Positions 12,961 to 26,839 are shown, counted from the stretch's first letter. The stretch is DNA of 64,000 bases from Pelecanus crispus (GCF_030463565.1 NC_134651.1:12908734-12972733), one strand, 5' to 3'. Notes: generated from the letters alone by a model not told the origin. Translations and numbers: made by a program.

Positions 12961-15549
12961 TTCCCGTGCCCCTGACGGAGCGGAGGCTTCCAGGCGCTTG
13001 CTCGGTCGCCCACCCGCCGAGGCACTTCAAGGAGAGTCAGGAATTGCCCCGTCCCCTTATCGTCTCCCTCAGTCCTGACTTTATTTCACTTGGTTATGTG
13101 TGTCCTTATTTTGGAAATGACTTAGAACTGTCTTTGAGCCTGTATCAAGCCACAGAGCCATCTTTCCTGTGCCTCTGTCTCTCACGATTGCATTCTCTGG
13201 CATCCAGAAAGGTGTGAAATCTGCCCAAAATGCATCCCAGCTTGGCTCTGTGCGTGCATGTGTCTGTGTGTGTGTATGTGTGTATTTTCTGTTGTCTTCC
13301 AAGGGGTTGAGCTCCAGCTTCTTCTCCTCTGTAGAGAAAAGAACAGGGTCCCCCTCCTCTGTCTAGTCATCCAGCTCACAACATTTGTGGGGACTTCATC
13401 TCCCTAGGATCTCTGTCCCTCTGAAAATGATGGGCTGGAAATGGCCTGAAGGGTTAAAATCTTCTGGGGAGGGAGCTGGCAGCCCTTTGGACAGTGTGGT
13501 ACTCCCACGTTCAGCAGGTCCATACAAGCCTCGTCTCTTTAGGAAGCCAAGGGAGAAGCAGCAGCTCTGGCAGCATTGTGGCAGCAGCAACGCATGTGAG
13601 AGCTGAAACTGGTTGCTCTTTTCCATACCATGAGATCCCCTTTTCTCCAGCCCCAGGATGGACTTAAATCCCAGTACCAGCCACAGCTGCTCTAGGCTTT
13701 GTCCTCCCTCCCCGCCTGTGTGTGCCGCTGAGGATCAGGCCATGAGTGCCACCTTGCAGGCAAGCCTTGAAGGCCAGCGGCTGCTTGACTGGCATGGCTG
13801 TGTTGGCAGTAGGTGATGTACAGACCTGAGCAGGTGTGGATTGACCAGGATATTGCAGCTTCTCCTATTAGCACCTCTCAGGGTTGTGTTTGCAGCAGGT
13901 CACCTGGATCAGTCACAAGAATCAGGAGCTGTTGCCAGTCCTTTATTCCCTCCCCATCCCCGGCATGTCCCCTCGAGCCCCCCTCTGCTCTCAGGGCTGC
14001 CATGAGAGATGTGGGATGTGTAGATGCCTTAGTCTCTCTTGCCCCTGATTTGCACCCACCTGCCATCACATTTAGCCTGGCCCCTAACACCGCTGCAACA
14101 GCCAGGGAGAGGGATCTGGCAGGGTGTTAATAAAGAGCCTGAAGGAGGAGGAAATTAAAATCATCTTCTGCTTTGTGTCCTTTCCTCTACCCCTACTGTG
14201 CTCCCTCCTCCCTGTCTCACACACAGACTCCGCTTCTTATTGCAAACGCTCCCTCCTGGGATGGGTTTTCTTTGATCCATCTGCAACCAAATCCTCCCAA
14301 ATGCCATCAGCTTCACTGACTTAGAAATCTGTCATGCTGGAATGGGTTGAGAAGCCTGCCACTTCTTTGGATTTCATGTCCCTTTCATGAACTCCAGGTG
14401 GAAAGAGCCAGCACTGGGACCATCTGAGCCTTTGCTGGAGACTGGTGTTGCATATCCTCCCCTGCATTATCCAAAGTGGCTGTTATCTGTTTTGCACTGG
14501 GCTGGAGGTGGGACCAGAGTGCTGAGGCTGGAGATGCTGGTGAGACCTGCCCTGAGGGGTGCTGAGGGGGGCTGGGGTTACTCCTTTGGGAGTTTCTGCT
14601 GGGTAGTTTCAAGGTTGGGGCATCGCCCTGGGTGCTTGGTCATATTTCTCTTCAGGCAATGGTTCCCCAAACTCTTTGGCCACCCGGCCCAGCCTGTCAG
14701 CTCCATCTGGTTCCACTCTCTTCCCCTGCATCTGCAGTAGCCAAGCCATTAGCAGTGACTCCGGCTGCTCCATAAGCACAGATCTGTCTCACCCAGCAAC
14801 TGTGGGCTGCTGTCCCCCTCACCTTTTGCCCTGCTCATGAAAATTTGATCTCAGACCAAGAGTGTTCAACTGAGGTACCTTTCTGCCTCAATGCTGCTGT
14901 GATGGGAGAGGGGAGCAGTGGTTCTCCTAACTAGCATGGGCTCCCTTGCCTGAAGAAGTGCCCCAAACTTTCTGTTTGTCTCAGCTCTACCTCCCCATCA
15001 GATTAAAGCTGTTGCCCCTGCCTGGTCCTCAGGCTGTGCTGGAGCAGCTGGGGAAGGATGGGTGTCCTCAAAGGGGTGCACAGTCCTGTTCAGCTCCAGC
15101 ACCCCTAGCAAGGGATGAGCTCCCTGGGGCAAGCTGAATTGGTACAGGGTCTTTGCAGCATTGTGATTCAATGGATTAAAAATCCAGTACACCCTAGTGC
15201 TGGGAAGGGCAGTAGGTCCATACTGAGATCTTTGGATGCCCCAGTGCTCAGTGTGAGGCACCTTCTTGGACTCCAGCCTAAACCTGAGGCTGGGCAGGTT
15301 GCAGCTTCCAGGGGAAGCCTGGTTCCAGCCCCGCAACTGGATGTGCCAGAATACAAAGAGAACAATCAAACATTAATATTCATCCTTGAGTGCTGGTGAT
15401 GGAGTGATTACGGTCTGCAAGGAAGATATCAGACTGCTCACGGCAGGGACGGCTTTCTGAGGTATAAAAGAGATTATTGTATATCTAAAATACAGACTTT
15501 GAGAAATGTTTTCTTGGCTCCAAGAAGAAAAGCTTCTTTATTTGTGGAG
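12961..15549. other. Non-coding sequence, no gene seen
   Basis: No supportable gene. The only distinct item is the TG-rich microsatellite listed at 13251-13284. Confidence 0.55.
13251..13284 (+). repeat. TG microsatellite
   Basis: An imperfect run of TG dinucleotides with a few C and A interruptions. Confidence 0.8.
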
Positions 15550-15680
15550 TTAATTTGCATTTACTGTAGATTGCATTAAAGTTACCCGTTTCCTTTCATT
15601 CAAGGGACTTCTCTTTTGTTCACATGAAAGCAGGCAGATTAACCATCTGCAATGCACGTGTTCCTCCTGCTAATTGCTTA
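15550..15680. promoter_or_regulatory. Candidate enhancer with perfect octamer
   Basis: The segment has a perfect POU octamer ATTTGCAT at 15553-15560 preceded by TTA, followed by GATTGCATTAAAG, an E-box CATCTG near 15643, and GCACGTG near 15654. The density of recognisable transcription-factor cores is higher than in the flanks. POU factors are known to act in neuroendocrine cells, but a link to SST is inference. Confidence 0.35.
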
Positions 15681-16104
15681 CGGGATGTTCCACTTTCCAC
15701 TCCCCAGAACAACTTCCCAAAGACTAAGCCAAAGTCACAGCAACTTGCCGACAATATTACCTAGGAGGGGAGGCTCTGCCACCACAACATAAAATACTGA
15801 GTAATACAGGCACGGATGGGCACTGAGGGATGAATCCAGTGCCCAGTTCTGCTAATATTCTCTACATTACAATAGCAATCAAAGGCTGCGCCTGTCAGAC
15901 ATCGCTTCCCTGCTGGCCCTGTTAGCATCCTGCAGGGAGATCGCAGGGGAATGTCAGGCGGCTTTGAAAGGAGCTCGTGACTTCTTGGGTGCATACGCGG
16001 TATGTCACAAAGCGTGGCAGTTCCTCCAGCATCCCTGCCTGGCTTGCTAATGAGAACTCTGATTCAACGTCCACCTTTGCCCTTGGTGGTATGTAGCAGA
16101 GCTT
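15681..16104. other. Non-coding, nothing recognised
   Basis: Mixed-composition sequence. No coding or repeat signal was identified. Confidence 0.5.
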
Positions 16105-16235
16105 TTAACAACATTATCAAGTGGGGTCTGTGGTGCTAGGTGCTGTACATAATAAAAGAGACTTCTTGCTCTAAAACATTTCCAGTCTGAAAAGTCTATA
16201 CAAAAGACAGAGGCTGGAAAGCCAGGGAAATGAAG
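16105..16235 (+). repeat. Ancient MIR/L3-type repeat fragment
   Basis: The run GGTGCTAGGTGCTGTACATA near 16132, then AATAAAAGAGAC, then a CTGAAAAGTCTATACAAAAG segment near 16187 and ACAGAGGCTGGAAAG, follows the order of a widespread amniote ancient repeat. As I recall it, that repeat has 'GGTGCTGTACA', 'AGACAGTCCCTGCC', 'TTACAATCTAAATAGACAAG' and a purine-rich end. It is heavily decayed and its ends are uncertain. Confidence 0.4.
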
Positions 16236-18339
16236 ACCCAACTTCAGAAAGGTACTTAAATACCTCAGGAACTCGCCAATGCTAAGAAATGCCCCCAAGG
16301 CCACAGCAAAACTGGCATAGCTCCCAGTCGGGTATCCCATCAACAAAAGGGACTTTTTTCCTCTTCTGACCAATGCTTGGGAAAAACTAAGCAAGGAAGT
16401 GACTCACTACAGTACCTGCTCTGCGGGAACAGGGCTTTGCATCTTGCTCCTGGTTTTCAGCAGGCTTGTACATCTGTGCACAAGCTAGCAAACATCCTTT
16501 AGATCCCCCTCAGATGTCCATCTTAGGGGACACCTGGCCATGCTTTCCCCAGGGGTGTTTAGCTTGCAGGGATTCAACACTAAGATTTAGACATGCTTTA
16601 GCTAAGTGGTGCTGATTGCCAATCATTAAGGCAAGTTAAACTAAGAGCAAGTGATGCAGCTAAACAAAGGCTTTCAGAGGAGCCAAGGTTTGTAAGCAGT
16701 TAGAGGGAACTCTTTTCCTTTCTTACATTTCAAGTGAAAGTTTGCATATTTTTTATGCTTCTAGCATTAAAAATGAGGATTTCTGCCTCCTTCTGCAGGG
16801 CTGAAGAGCCACAGCTTCTCAGGCTTGAAGGAAGAAAAGCAGCAGTCGTGGGGTCTAGAGCATCGTGGATCCCTCAAACAATCTGTTTTCGACATCCAAT
16901 GTCATTAACTCCTTTGTGAGAAAGGACTGCATGAGAAGCCCGGGATGAAGATTTCCTCTAAAGCGCCACCTTGCCTTTGCACGAGGGGATTTGTAAAGAA
17001 CAAAAGCTTCAAATAATCCTCCTCATCTTAATAAAAGGATAAGACAAAGTTACAAGCAGTCTGGGGAAAATCTAGTTAGGCTTCCAATTTGGACAGGCAG
17101 CTTAAACCAGGGAGATTAAATAGTTTGACAGACACAAGTATTTGTGCCTTCCCAAATTGTTTGGTGAGCAGAGGACAGCAATGTAGGTTCTTAGATGCTC
17201 CTGGCACTCTGCTGGGAAGAGCTGTCCAAATTCCTTGATTTCCTTCCTGTGAGCAAATACTGGTTCAGACCCTTGGCTGGCACAGACTGGCTTTTCCCCT
17301 CTGACGGCGGGGGAACCCAGCCAATTCAAGCCTGCCGAGCGCCTGGCTCGCTTTCTGAGCTCCAGTGTTGAGGATAAGCGTGCTGGGAGAGTCTTCAGTG
17401 AATGAGCCTGTGTGCTCAAGAGAGACCATCTGGTTTTACTGGAAATACTGCAGATTAAAGGTTTCTTAATGGTTTTTAATTTAGATTCCATAAGACCTCC
17501 AGTGGATAGCTAACAAAGGATCAAAAATGTATTTTTTAAAACATCTCCACTGAGAAGTAGCAAAGCTGCTGAAGCTTAGTGCATGTAAGTGTGTAAACAC
17601 TGCTCACCAAGCTCCTAAGCACAGGCTTGGTTCATGCATGCACAGCAAAAGCCAGCAAACAGCTCTTAAGCTTTTTGTCTCATCTCAAGGCTTTCCAGAG
17701 GGTTATGATGATGAGATGGGTGCTGGAGCTTAGTGCAAGGACTGCAGGCTGCTGTCAGGGTTTGTCCTTTGCCTGGAGCACAGTAACAGTGTAGGCATAT
17801 TCTCGACTTAATCTTCGTAAATTTAGACCAGACAGAGAAGAAATCTGAGCGTGTTTTCTAGGGAGAAAACTGGGTACCTCTTTGTGGGTGCTCAGCATCT
17901 TGCAGATCCAGCCTTAGACTGGTGGTGAGTGGGTTTGGGATGCCTCCTTTGGGATCATCTCTGCTTTTAGAGATCATGTCTGTGGGTCTTTGACCCTTCT
18001 GGATCTCAGCCACATTCACGAGAAGATTGTAACTGCTTGTTTCATGCAGCATTTACCTGACTTCTCACTGTCTTTCTGAGTGAAGTCCTCAGTTCTTTCA
18101 GCTGCTGCAATCGAGGAGTCATTGCTGGGATGCCACAAGTTGTGCTGGACCATCAGGCTGTGTAACTCTGGATTTCACTATAGCGAAACCTTCTGGCAGG
18201 ACGCTGCTGTGCAGAACACACTGAGGCTTTGCTGCTGTTACACCACCCCCTGCCAGCAGTAAGATTTCCTGCTGTAGCGGTGCAGTGCTGTACATCCTAC
18301 GCTGAGTCCTGTACCGCAATGGTACCATAAATCCTCATC
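16236..18339. other. Non-coding desert, no gene seen
   Basis: No exon or RNA gene recognised. The 129-codon minus-strand frame at 17102-17491 has no family resemblance and is probably chance. Confidence 0.55.
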
Positions 18340-18580
18340 TTGATGCTCCAATTATCCTTCGTGGTGCACATCTGACTTCAGAATCCCATCAGACAACTTC
18401 GCTTAAATTCTACTAGCGACAGAGACATTAAGTGCAGTGTGGTCACCCTAATTCGCTTAATAATTTGACATGGGCATTTTTTCACCTTTTTTATGCCTAT
18501 ACAGGGAGGTGATTATAATCAGGGAAGTGACTTGGTTTAAATGACATAATTGGTTTTCATATTTATTCCCCCTCACTGAT
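18340..18580. promoter_or_regulatory. AT-rich island with CpGs, candidate conserved element
   Basis: The segment contains CCAATTATCCTTCG near 18348, CTAATTCGCTTAATAATTTG near 18449, a TTATAATC motif near 18513 and GACATAATTGG near 18542. It keeps several CpGs in AT-rich context. The pattern suggests constraint; untested. Confidence 0.35.
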
Positions 18581-21500
18581 CTCAGTTCAAATGTGCTCAG
18601 CTCACAAGTCAAAAAGATGATTTCTTCTAATTATCAGTTCTGCAGAGCTCATCTTGGGCTCTGCAAATCCAGCTGTATCCTTTGTGCCTCTACCATGCTG
18701 TCACCAAGAATAAAGTGTTTGCAATCAGGACACAGTCAGTCATGTTTTGTTGCTAATATGCAAGGCAGAACGGAAGCTCATTTGCCCCTCCGCCCTGCTT
18801 CTGGCTCTGGTGAGTCAAGAGTAGGAAAATGCATGTTTCCAGCTGGGGCATGACTGCAGAAGAGAAATGCAGGAGGCTGTGTAGGGGGAACAACGCAAGA
18901 GGGATGTTCCAGGCTGCAGGAACAGCAGATGAGGTGAGGTTGATGAAAGGCATGGTGGATGAAATCACCCATGAGTCAGTCTCCTTGTACAAAGGGTGAG
19001 TGGAAGGGCCATGTCCCCTTGCTTGAAAGTTCCCTGCTCCGTGGGCTGGGGGTTTTACAGCAGTCTCCTGAACTCTTTGCTGACTCTTCCCGCAGTCAGG
19101 AGTTTGGGTCACACAGTCATATTTATAGGTCTGTGACACAGTCCCAGAGCTGAGGCCATACTTGGACCGACTGACATTCAAGCAATCCCTGTCATTGATG
19201 CCACGGACCCTCATCATTGAAGCTGTGGTCTCTGCTAATTGAGTTCCTTCTCAACTTCCAGACCTTGCTTTTGTAGACTCTTGATGAGAACCTGGAGTTG
19301 GGCTGCTCTTGCTGTGGGAGTGGGAAGGGACATGTGAAGGAAAGAGCTAGGAGAGAGCGCCAGGAGACCATGGCTTTTTCCCCCTGCAGCTGCTGGGTAA
19401 AGCCACTTCTTCCCTATGGATGGAGCCACGACAGGACATACTCTGACCCATCTCCTGGCAGCAGTCACAGTCAGTCTGACTCTGTAAAGTGTTGTCCTTG
19501 CCAAAGGAAGCAGTGAGTCCACAGCTCTTATGCCATTCTCATCAGCGTGTTGGCTTAGCAACAACTTAATTTGCTTGTGCACAGAGCTGGCCCTGCTAAT
19601 GGGTTTGATAGACAGCTCATCAAAATCCAGGGCTCAAATGGGCCTTTGCTCAGGACCTCTGTTTAGTGTGTCCATCTGTTGCGTGGATGACACAGATGGC
19701 AAAAGCCATATTTCAGCAAGATCTCTGCACATCTCACTGCCTGGCAGCATGGGGGGTGAGCTAATGCCAGGGCAAAGGGGAGAAGCACTAAGTGCTGGAA
19801 GGCTTTGTGGGCAGGCGGAGAAAAGCGACTGAGGATCAAGCAGCTGGGGGCTGAAGGCAGATCATTCCATGAGTCACACATTTTTAACAAAGCGGCTTCT
19901 ACCTGGTACAGGCAGCTGAGAAGCATGGTGCCTTCTCCATCTCTCAGAGCTTTCTGACCCAGGCTGCAGGTCCTGCTACAGCACAAGTCCTGTCAAATAT
20001 AAGGGCTCAGCACAGAGCAGCTGAGCGAAATCCTGTGAGCTGTGATACCCCGGGGTACAGAGCTCCAGTGTCCCATCTCCTGAGCCAGTCATCTCTGAAT
20101 TTCCCCAAGCAAACCCACTGCAATTTCAGACATTTGGTGACATATTTGCTACCTCTTCTCCCTTCTCCCTGTCCCATCTGATAGTTGTGGTTTTGTTTTC
20201 TGACACAGCTCCAACATCTCAGGGGATGTTGGGGTGCTGTATGTGTGGGGTGTGGAAGAGATGCTCTGGGGACTCTTCTGCATCATGTGGCTGCCCTGGG
20301 GCTGCGATTGCTGGGGACGTGGCTTGAAGACCCTTTTCTTCCCTTCCAGTCTTGTGTGCCTAATTCCTCTGAAATAATTCCAAAAGGGCAGTCAAACATT
20401 TCCATAATAAGGAGCATTCTGAATAAGCAGTTTCTGTCTGCCTCATCTGTAGGCTTTTCTTAAGACAGCAAGTAGTTACTTTTGAAAATAAGAACAAAAA
20501 CCCAAAGAAACCAAACTGAATTTATTTCCTTTAAACTGTTGTAGAAAATTTTAATTCTGATGATGAGCTCGTCATGCTCAGTGTTTCTTTCAGTGCTTCT
20601 ACTTGGAGGGAATTGGTAAATTCTACCTAACAGTTTAAGTATGGACAATTTTATACACTTACACATTTATATGCATACATATATATAGTTAAGCTTTTGT
20701 GATCTTGCCTACAGCCCTTTTGGAGAAAGATTGTGTTAGTCTTGCAGATGTGGAAGGGGATTACACCACTAAGCTTGGTGCATGATGCAGTAATTCTGCA
20801 CCTGAAATCAAGATAAGGGGAACAATTCCCCCAGCTCTATTAACAATTTTCCCAGCAGGAAGAATAATACTCATCCTCCCCTCCAGATAGTTCACTTTCT
20901 GCAGTGTTATAAAATATCAGTCACACATCAAAAATCCAAAAATCCCCCCAAAATGAAGGACTGCTTTTCTCTGAGTTGAAACAAAAAGGATTAACACAGA
21001 ATACAAAGGCAAAGCTGATAGCTAATGACATTGTTTTCTAAAGCTCCCATTACTTTCCAATTTCCAATCACCTGATGGACAAGTTCACCCCAAGTTAGAG
21101 CAGCAGGTGATCCTGTTTGTTTACCCCTTTGGGATGATGAAGGAGATATGTAAAAACTTTTCCCATTTCCCTGAGTTTGAGACCAACAAAGCAGACGGTC
21201 ACAGTGACTTCAGAGCAGACATTACCAAGAGTTTTCAAATATCTTTTTCTGAGGATTTGGCTTACTTTGCTATTTAGTGAAACCATCTGTCCATGCATCC
21301 ATCCATCCGCATCGAACCTCGCAGCTATTTATGCACCGATGTACAAACACTGTTCTGTTTACACAAACACACCAACCCACCCATCCACCCTCATATTTAT
21401 CTCCTCCTGTCCAAGGTTGCATTGGGAGGATTTGGTGTGCATAAGCACCGGCATGCTTAGGCATGCCCACTACTGTAACTCCTACAAAAAAAGCACATCT

Positions 21501-23644
21501 TTGTCCCATCCTAGGCCTGAATCATGTGATCAGGTGCTGAGTGAGTGACTGCTGTGCCGTGACTGGAGCTGGTCCTTTGGCCCAGGCAGCAGAGATTTGT
21601 GCTGTCCCCCCCTGAGCTGGTACACAGCTCAGCCTGCAATGAAGTTCTCATTAAATGCACATAATCAGAAGCCTTTTAAATACTACTTTTTCCCTAGTTT
21701 TTGTTACCACTTCTCATCGCAGCACTTCAGGCTCTGCAACTCAGGATCAGTGGTTGCCAAAGGGACCCAAGAAAATGTGTGTAGGGCTTGGTATTTCCAC
21801 AAGATCCTTTCTAGGACAACCTGGGCAGGAAGCTGGGCTTGTCCAACCCTGCGGTGATGTATGGACACAGCCCCCCTGGGGACTCTGCGTCATGCCTGCA
21901 CCACCCTTGCAGGGGAATGAGAATTGTTCAGGCTCCAAAACCCAGAACGCAGGTGTGCTGGGGTTGGTAATACAGTGGGAGCTCCCAGAGGGGGAACTCG
22001 TGGTGCTTGTCAAGAAAAAACATCTTTTCTTTAGCAAATTTTACACTGCTCCTCCCAAGGTCGCCTTTCTGATAAAGCAAACACAAAAGGGTTACCTTGG
22101 ATTCTATCTAACAGCTTCTGAGCAGGCTATCTCATCCCAGCATGGCAGGAGATATCACACTGTGAATGAAAGAAGCGCCCTGGGATTTTCACATCGAGGT
22201 ATGCAGTTATGAGACAGCCCCCGGCAGAGCATTTGGGAGCATGAGGGTTGCAGGCAGACAGGGCATGGCAGAGCCAGGAGCTGCTGCCTTGCATTTATCC
22301 TCTACCTCTCCACATCTCGCATGTCCTGTTTACACCTCATCTCGACATTCCTCTTGTCTCCCAGGCCAGCTCGGCAGGCACCTCACTGGTCCCTTCCCTG
22401 GATGGGGAATGATGCTGTCCCCATCCCCACTGGCTCTTGTGTGGGAGGAAGAAGTAGGCTGGGAGGCAGGGGATGGGGGAAGGGGACAGCATGTGAGAGA
22501 GGAGAAAGATGCTGGGACAGCTGATTCATGGCTTACAGCCAAGGAGGAGGGATGGGAATCTGCATCCATTCAGAGGCACCAGCCCAGGAGGAAAGGTGCT
22601 GAATAAGCATCCCTGCCCTGCAGAAAGTGCTGGGGAGGCTTTTACAGTTGCCTATGAGAGGGACCTCTCCCTTGTGTCACTACCATAGTATCACCCCTGT
22701 GAAGCCCCCCCTTCTCCTTCTCGAGGGCTTAGACTGCTCCCAGGGTGACCCCAATCTTGCATGATCAAGACTTGGCTCCATCATCTGCGCCTGGGCCCTC
22801 AGTCCTGCCCCTGTTAATGTGCAGCAACGGGCAGCTCTCACCAGCGACACAAGCTGGGGGGCTCTGAGAGATAAAACACACTGGATTTTCCCTTCTACGA
22901 GCAGCAGCCACTCAAGCTGCCCAGGCTCTCCTGGCTGCTTCCCTGCCAAGAGGACCCTCTGAAGAGCAAGCTTCCCCTTTCCATCAGTGCTCGGCTTTGG
23001 TGCTTTGCTGAGGAGGAGGATGGAGAGTCCCAGTCCTTAGGGCAACGGAGAGCCCAGCTCATGGCCAGGCTCATCTGGGAGTCCTGGTGGTGTGGCTGGA
23101 CATGCTGGCTGCAGACTGCTCTGTGTCCTTATCGAGGTCACCCGATGTCCATCCCAGCAGCGACAGCGGTCAATGTGCAAAGCCTCCTGCCTCTCCTCAG
23201 TACCGAGACAGCAGCAGGACCCCAGAGAGCCTCCACTGGCTGGTGTGCACCTCTGGTAGCCCTCAGCCTCCCAGACCAATTAAAATCCTCTTCAAGTGAT
23301 GCGTCTCATCTCCAGACCCCTCTGGGGAACTTGCACACCTCATTAGTGTAATTGGGAGATGTTTCCACTGCGGCAGAGCCCACCCAGCCACTGAACTACC
23401 GTGACTGTTGTGGGAGACAGTCCTGTAACCTGAGACATGGCAGGGTGAAGGGACCCCATCAGGTCTGACATCTCATGGGGACCTTCCGTAATCCCTCCTT
23501 GCAGGGTTCAGCAAACAATGCAACCGTGCTTTTTAAATAGCACCTGCTGTTTCTGCAGTGCCTGTGTTGAAACACCTCTGCCCCTGGAGCTCCACTTGCT
23601 TCACAAATACTTGCATCAGTGTCTAGGTACCCACTGGTTGTCTA
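18581..23644. other. Non-coding desert, no gene seen
   Basis: Several open frames of 100-185 codons exist here (for example 21655-22212 plus and 18753-19217 minus). None has a recognisable domain or homologue, and they overlap frames on the other strand. CATC/CCAT-rich stretches near 21290-21315 and 21375-21395 are degenerate simple sequence. Confidence 0.55.
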
Positions 23645-23760
23645 CAGCTTTGAAAACCTCCCAATTTATCCTCAGGGACCAGCAGGTAATTATCCAACTC
23701 CCATGTCACAGATGGGGAAACTGAGGCAGAGGGCTGTGAATTAGAGCATGAATAGTGTGG
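23645..23760 (+). repeat. Ancient MIR-type repeat fragment
   Basis: The core CACAGATGGGGAAACTGAGG at 23707-23726 followed by CAGAG is the best-conserved part of MIR-like amniote repeats. The upstream AGCTTTGAAAACCTC and the GCAGGTAATTATCC segment near 23683 sit where that family has a 'gctttg...' motif and 'aggta-ttatt-cccat'. Confidence is moderate because the match was made from memory. Confidence 0.5.
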
Positions 23761-26700
23761 TCTCCTCTCTGCCCCCAGAGGGGTGAGGGGTTAGAAAAAG
23801 CAGATGTGAGAATTCCTCCCTCAAAAAAAAGTCCCTCCAAAGCTGTATCCAGAGAGCCAGAGGCAGGGAGCAGCAGTTTCATGGTCTGGATTTCCTAACA
23901 TGCCCTTACCTCCTGGGACAGTCTGGCTATGGCTGGCCACAGCTGTGCCACCTTGTACAGGACTGTCTGCTCCATCAGCCGTCATGTGGGGCAAGCAGAC
24001 TTCTGCTCACAGTGGTGGTGAAACTGGTTTAAATGGGGCTGGCACTGGAGGGAAGAGCTGGGGAAGACAGGGGACAAGGTGGGAGGTTAGTGAAGCAGCC
24101 TGTGCTCTACCCTTCTTTGTCATGGGCAGGGAATTAAACACGCTGAACACAGACATTATCCTGAATGATGGTTTGCATATGAGCCTGAAATAAATGAGAC
24201 AGCAGCATGGGGAGGTGTGAGACCAATGCTGTGAAGTGAGGAGGGTGCAGGTGTGCCAGCTCCTTCCCTCCACCCTGACACAGTGCTGGGGAAACTGAGC
24301 CCTGATTTCCAGAGAGGTGCTGTGCTCCTGGGAACTGGTGTCTCGTATGCTGCTTCACCAACACAGATGCAGGTAGTGCCATTCCCAGATGATTTCCAGA
24401 GAGCCAAATCAAACACCTTGCTTAAGGAGAAGCAGCAGCCCAAAAAGGCTATGTGTTCAGCGTGGCAGCGAGTCCTCCCTGGTTTCCACCTTGGTGGAAC
24501 AGCTGTAACCATACAGCATTACCATTTTCCTGCATTTTTTCTGCCTGTGAGGACCAGGTCTGCTGCCTAATTGTATAGACACAGACTGGGACAAAGTAAA
24601 TTCAGTGACAACGTAAGGACAGAAAGTTTTGATAGAAACTGGCTCAATGAAAAACAAATTTGCATGGCATTTAAGAGGTCTTCTGCCTCCTCTAAGTATT
24701 AGCTCCAAACTGACATAGAGCAGGACTTGTACGGCAGGATTCTCCTCTTCCTGTCTTAAAAGTATTATGAAAGATTAGTGCCTGCTGTCATCGTGGTTTT
24801 CAGGCATGTTATTGTTATTAATTATGGTTATTACTGTAGTGCAGATCTATGCAGCATCTGGCTGACAGGCTGCCCAGAGAACCAGGGCTGCCAGCCGTGG
24901 AGAGGCAGCTCCTGCTGTCTGGCCAGGTTGGTAGCCAAAAAACCAGCAGCTGCCTGAGCAGCACGAGCTTACCCACGCCGTGGCCAGCTGGCTCGGCAGT
25001 GAGCGTGCAGTGCCAGCGAGCCCGGCGGCATGCAGGAGCTCAGCTGCCTGCAAACCCTGCCCGCTGCCTGCCAGCAAAGGTGGGAGACTAGAGAGAGTGT
25101 GGGGAAGGGAGCAACCCTTTTGGAGGGGAGCAGCCATGCTGGGGTGGCGGGCAAAGCTGGGCATAAAATAGGAAAGGGATTTTGTGAGTGTTTTCAAGCA
25201 ATGGATTTAGCTCTGGAAGTTTTGCAGAGACCTGCCCTTTCATCAGCCTGGAATGCTTGGGAATGCTGGAGAGCTTTTATGTGGCGTTTTTGGAGGTGGG
25301 GGAGGACTTTGGTATTTTTAGAGGCTCTCCATCTCTCCTCTCTTGTCTCTTTGCTTTCTCTGTTTGAAGGAAAGTGGAGAGAGGAAAAGGAAACACTCCA
25401 AATTGAAACAGGAGGGTTTGAAGCTTTTCTGGAAAGCAAAGGAGAAGAAACCTCCTCTGGTGGCCCTTCCCTGGGGGAAGGATGAAACGAAATGTGGTGA
25501 AATCAAAGTATTTGTGGAAATATAAATTCCTAGTAAATACCATGGGGGAAGGAGACTGTGAATATTTAAGTAATTCTACTTGTATCAAAGACAGCTCAGC
25601 CCTGGTGGGGGAGCTGCCACCTCTCAGAGCCCTGTGACATGGGACCCCCATATGCCCCATGGCAAGTGATTCATCCCAGGGAACTAATCAGCGCTGCTGC
25701 AGAGACATGCTCCCTGCTCCATGGGAGTTTCTATTTTTGGCGTGACTTACAGTCATCGCTGCTCTAATGGGAATGGCTGGGTGTTAATGAGCATCCCCGG
25801 ATGGGATATCTTGGCTCGCTGTGCTTGACAGTACGATGCACAAGCCCCAGCCAGCCTTGTCACCCCAAGAGGCAGCTGATGGGCCTCAGCAGGACCTTGC
25901 ATGTGACTTGGACAGGAGAATTAACAAAGACATTCACTTCACCCAGAAGGGGAAACGGTTATTTGCTTAGAAAACTGCTGCAAGAGAAGCGAAGAGCAGC
26001 CCATGATGCTACCTGCCTTTTGTAGGAAGAATCTGTGCAGATCCTTGCCCAAAAATCTGGGGCCCTGGGAGAGAGGGCTTAGCAGACACAATGTTTTTGG
26101 CAGCATGTAACTCTACCAGTTGATTGCTTAGTTAGTGTCTTGTTTGTATTACACAGCAGCTGGAAAAGCCTTCTTTCTGGGAGGACCTCTTGGTAGTGAG
26201 CATCACAGGTCCACATGCTTGGGGGGCAGTCCTGTCCCAGACACCCAAACTGGGGAGGCAGGGACCTGAAGAACCCTGAAGGGTGAGCAGGCTGTGCCCT
26301 GAGACTGATGCATTGGCAGCTATGTGCTGGCATGGACACAGAGCCTGCAAGACTCAGGTCCTTGGTTATCTGCCTAAGGTGATTTCCAGCCATTTCAGTG
26401 GTTTCTTTTGCTGCTTAAACCCAGAGCAGGTGAAGCTCTCAGCTTGGTGTTACATATCTGTGCCCAGACATCCCCTTCCCATCGAGTCTTTGGACAGGTA
26501 AATGAGAGACGGCCAAGTCATGGGATAAAAAACCCAGGCCAGACCCCTTGAACCATTTATTTTAAGCATCCTAATGACTTTCTTCCCTAGGTCCTGGTCT
26601 TGCTATGACCATGGGCATTTGGAGCATGGGCAGAGCTCTGGTGCTAGCAAAAAAGCATGATTGCAAGAGCTGGGAAGTGCTGTCTGGACCCAGGACGTGC

Positions 26701-26839
26701 CAAAGATGCCTAAGATGCTCCATGAGACTTCTCCCCCTGGCAGGCAGCACAGGAGCTCCTCACTGGACTGGAAACACTAGTCCCACATCCCCTCTGAAGA
26801 CAGGGATGGGGAGTTGTGACCGCGGAGGAAAAAGTAATT
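23761..26839. other. Non-coding desert, no gene seen
   Basis: Unremarkable intergenic sequence. A short CpG-containing patch near 24975-25030 is too small to be a CpG island. Open frames to 151 codons have no family resemblance. Confidence 0.55.

Noticed and set aside
18753-19217. 154-codon minus-strand open frame
   Set aside because: No homologue recognised and an opposite-strand frame overlaps it.
21655-22212. 185-codon plus-strand open frame, longest plus frame
   Set aside because: Composition is not protein-like over its length, other frames overlap it on both strands, and no domain was recognised.
24975-25030. CpG-rich patch as a CpG island
   Set aside because: Far shorter than the usual 200 bases and not linked to a gene.
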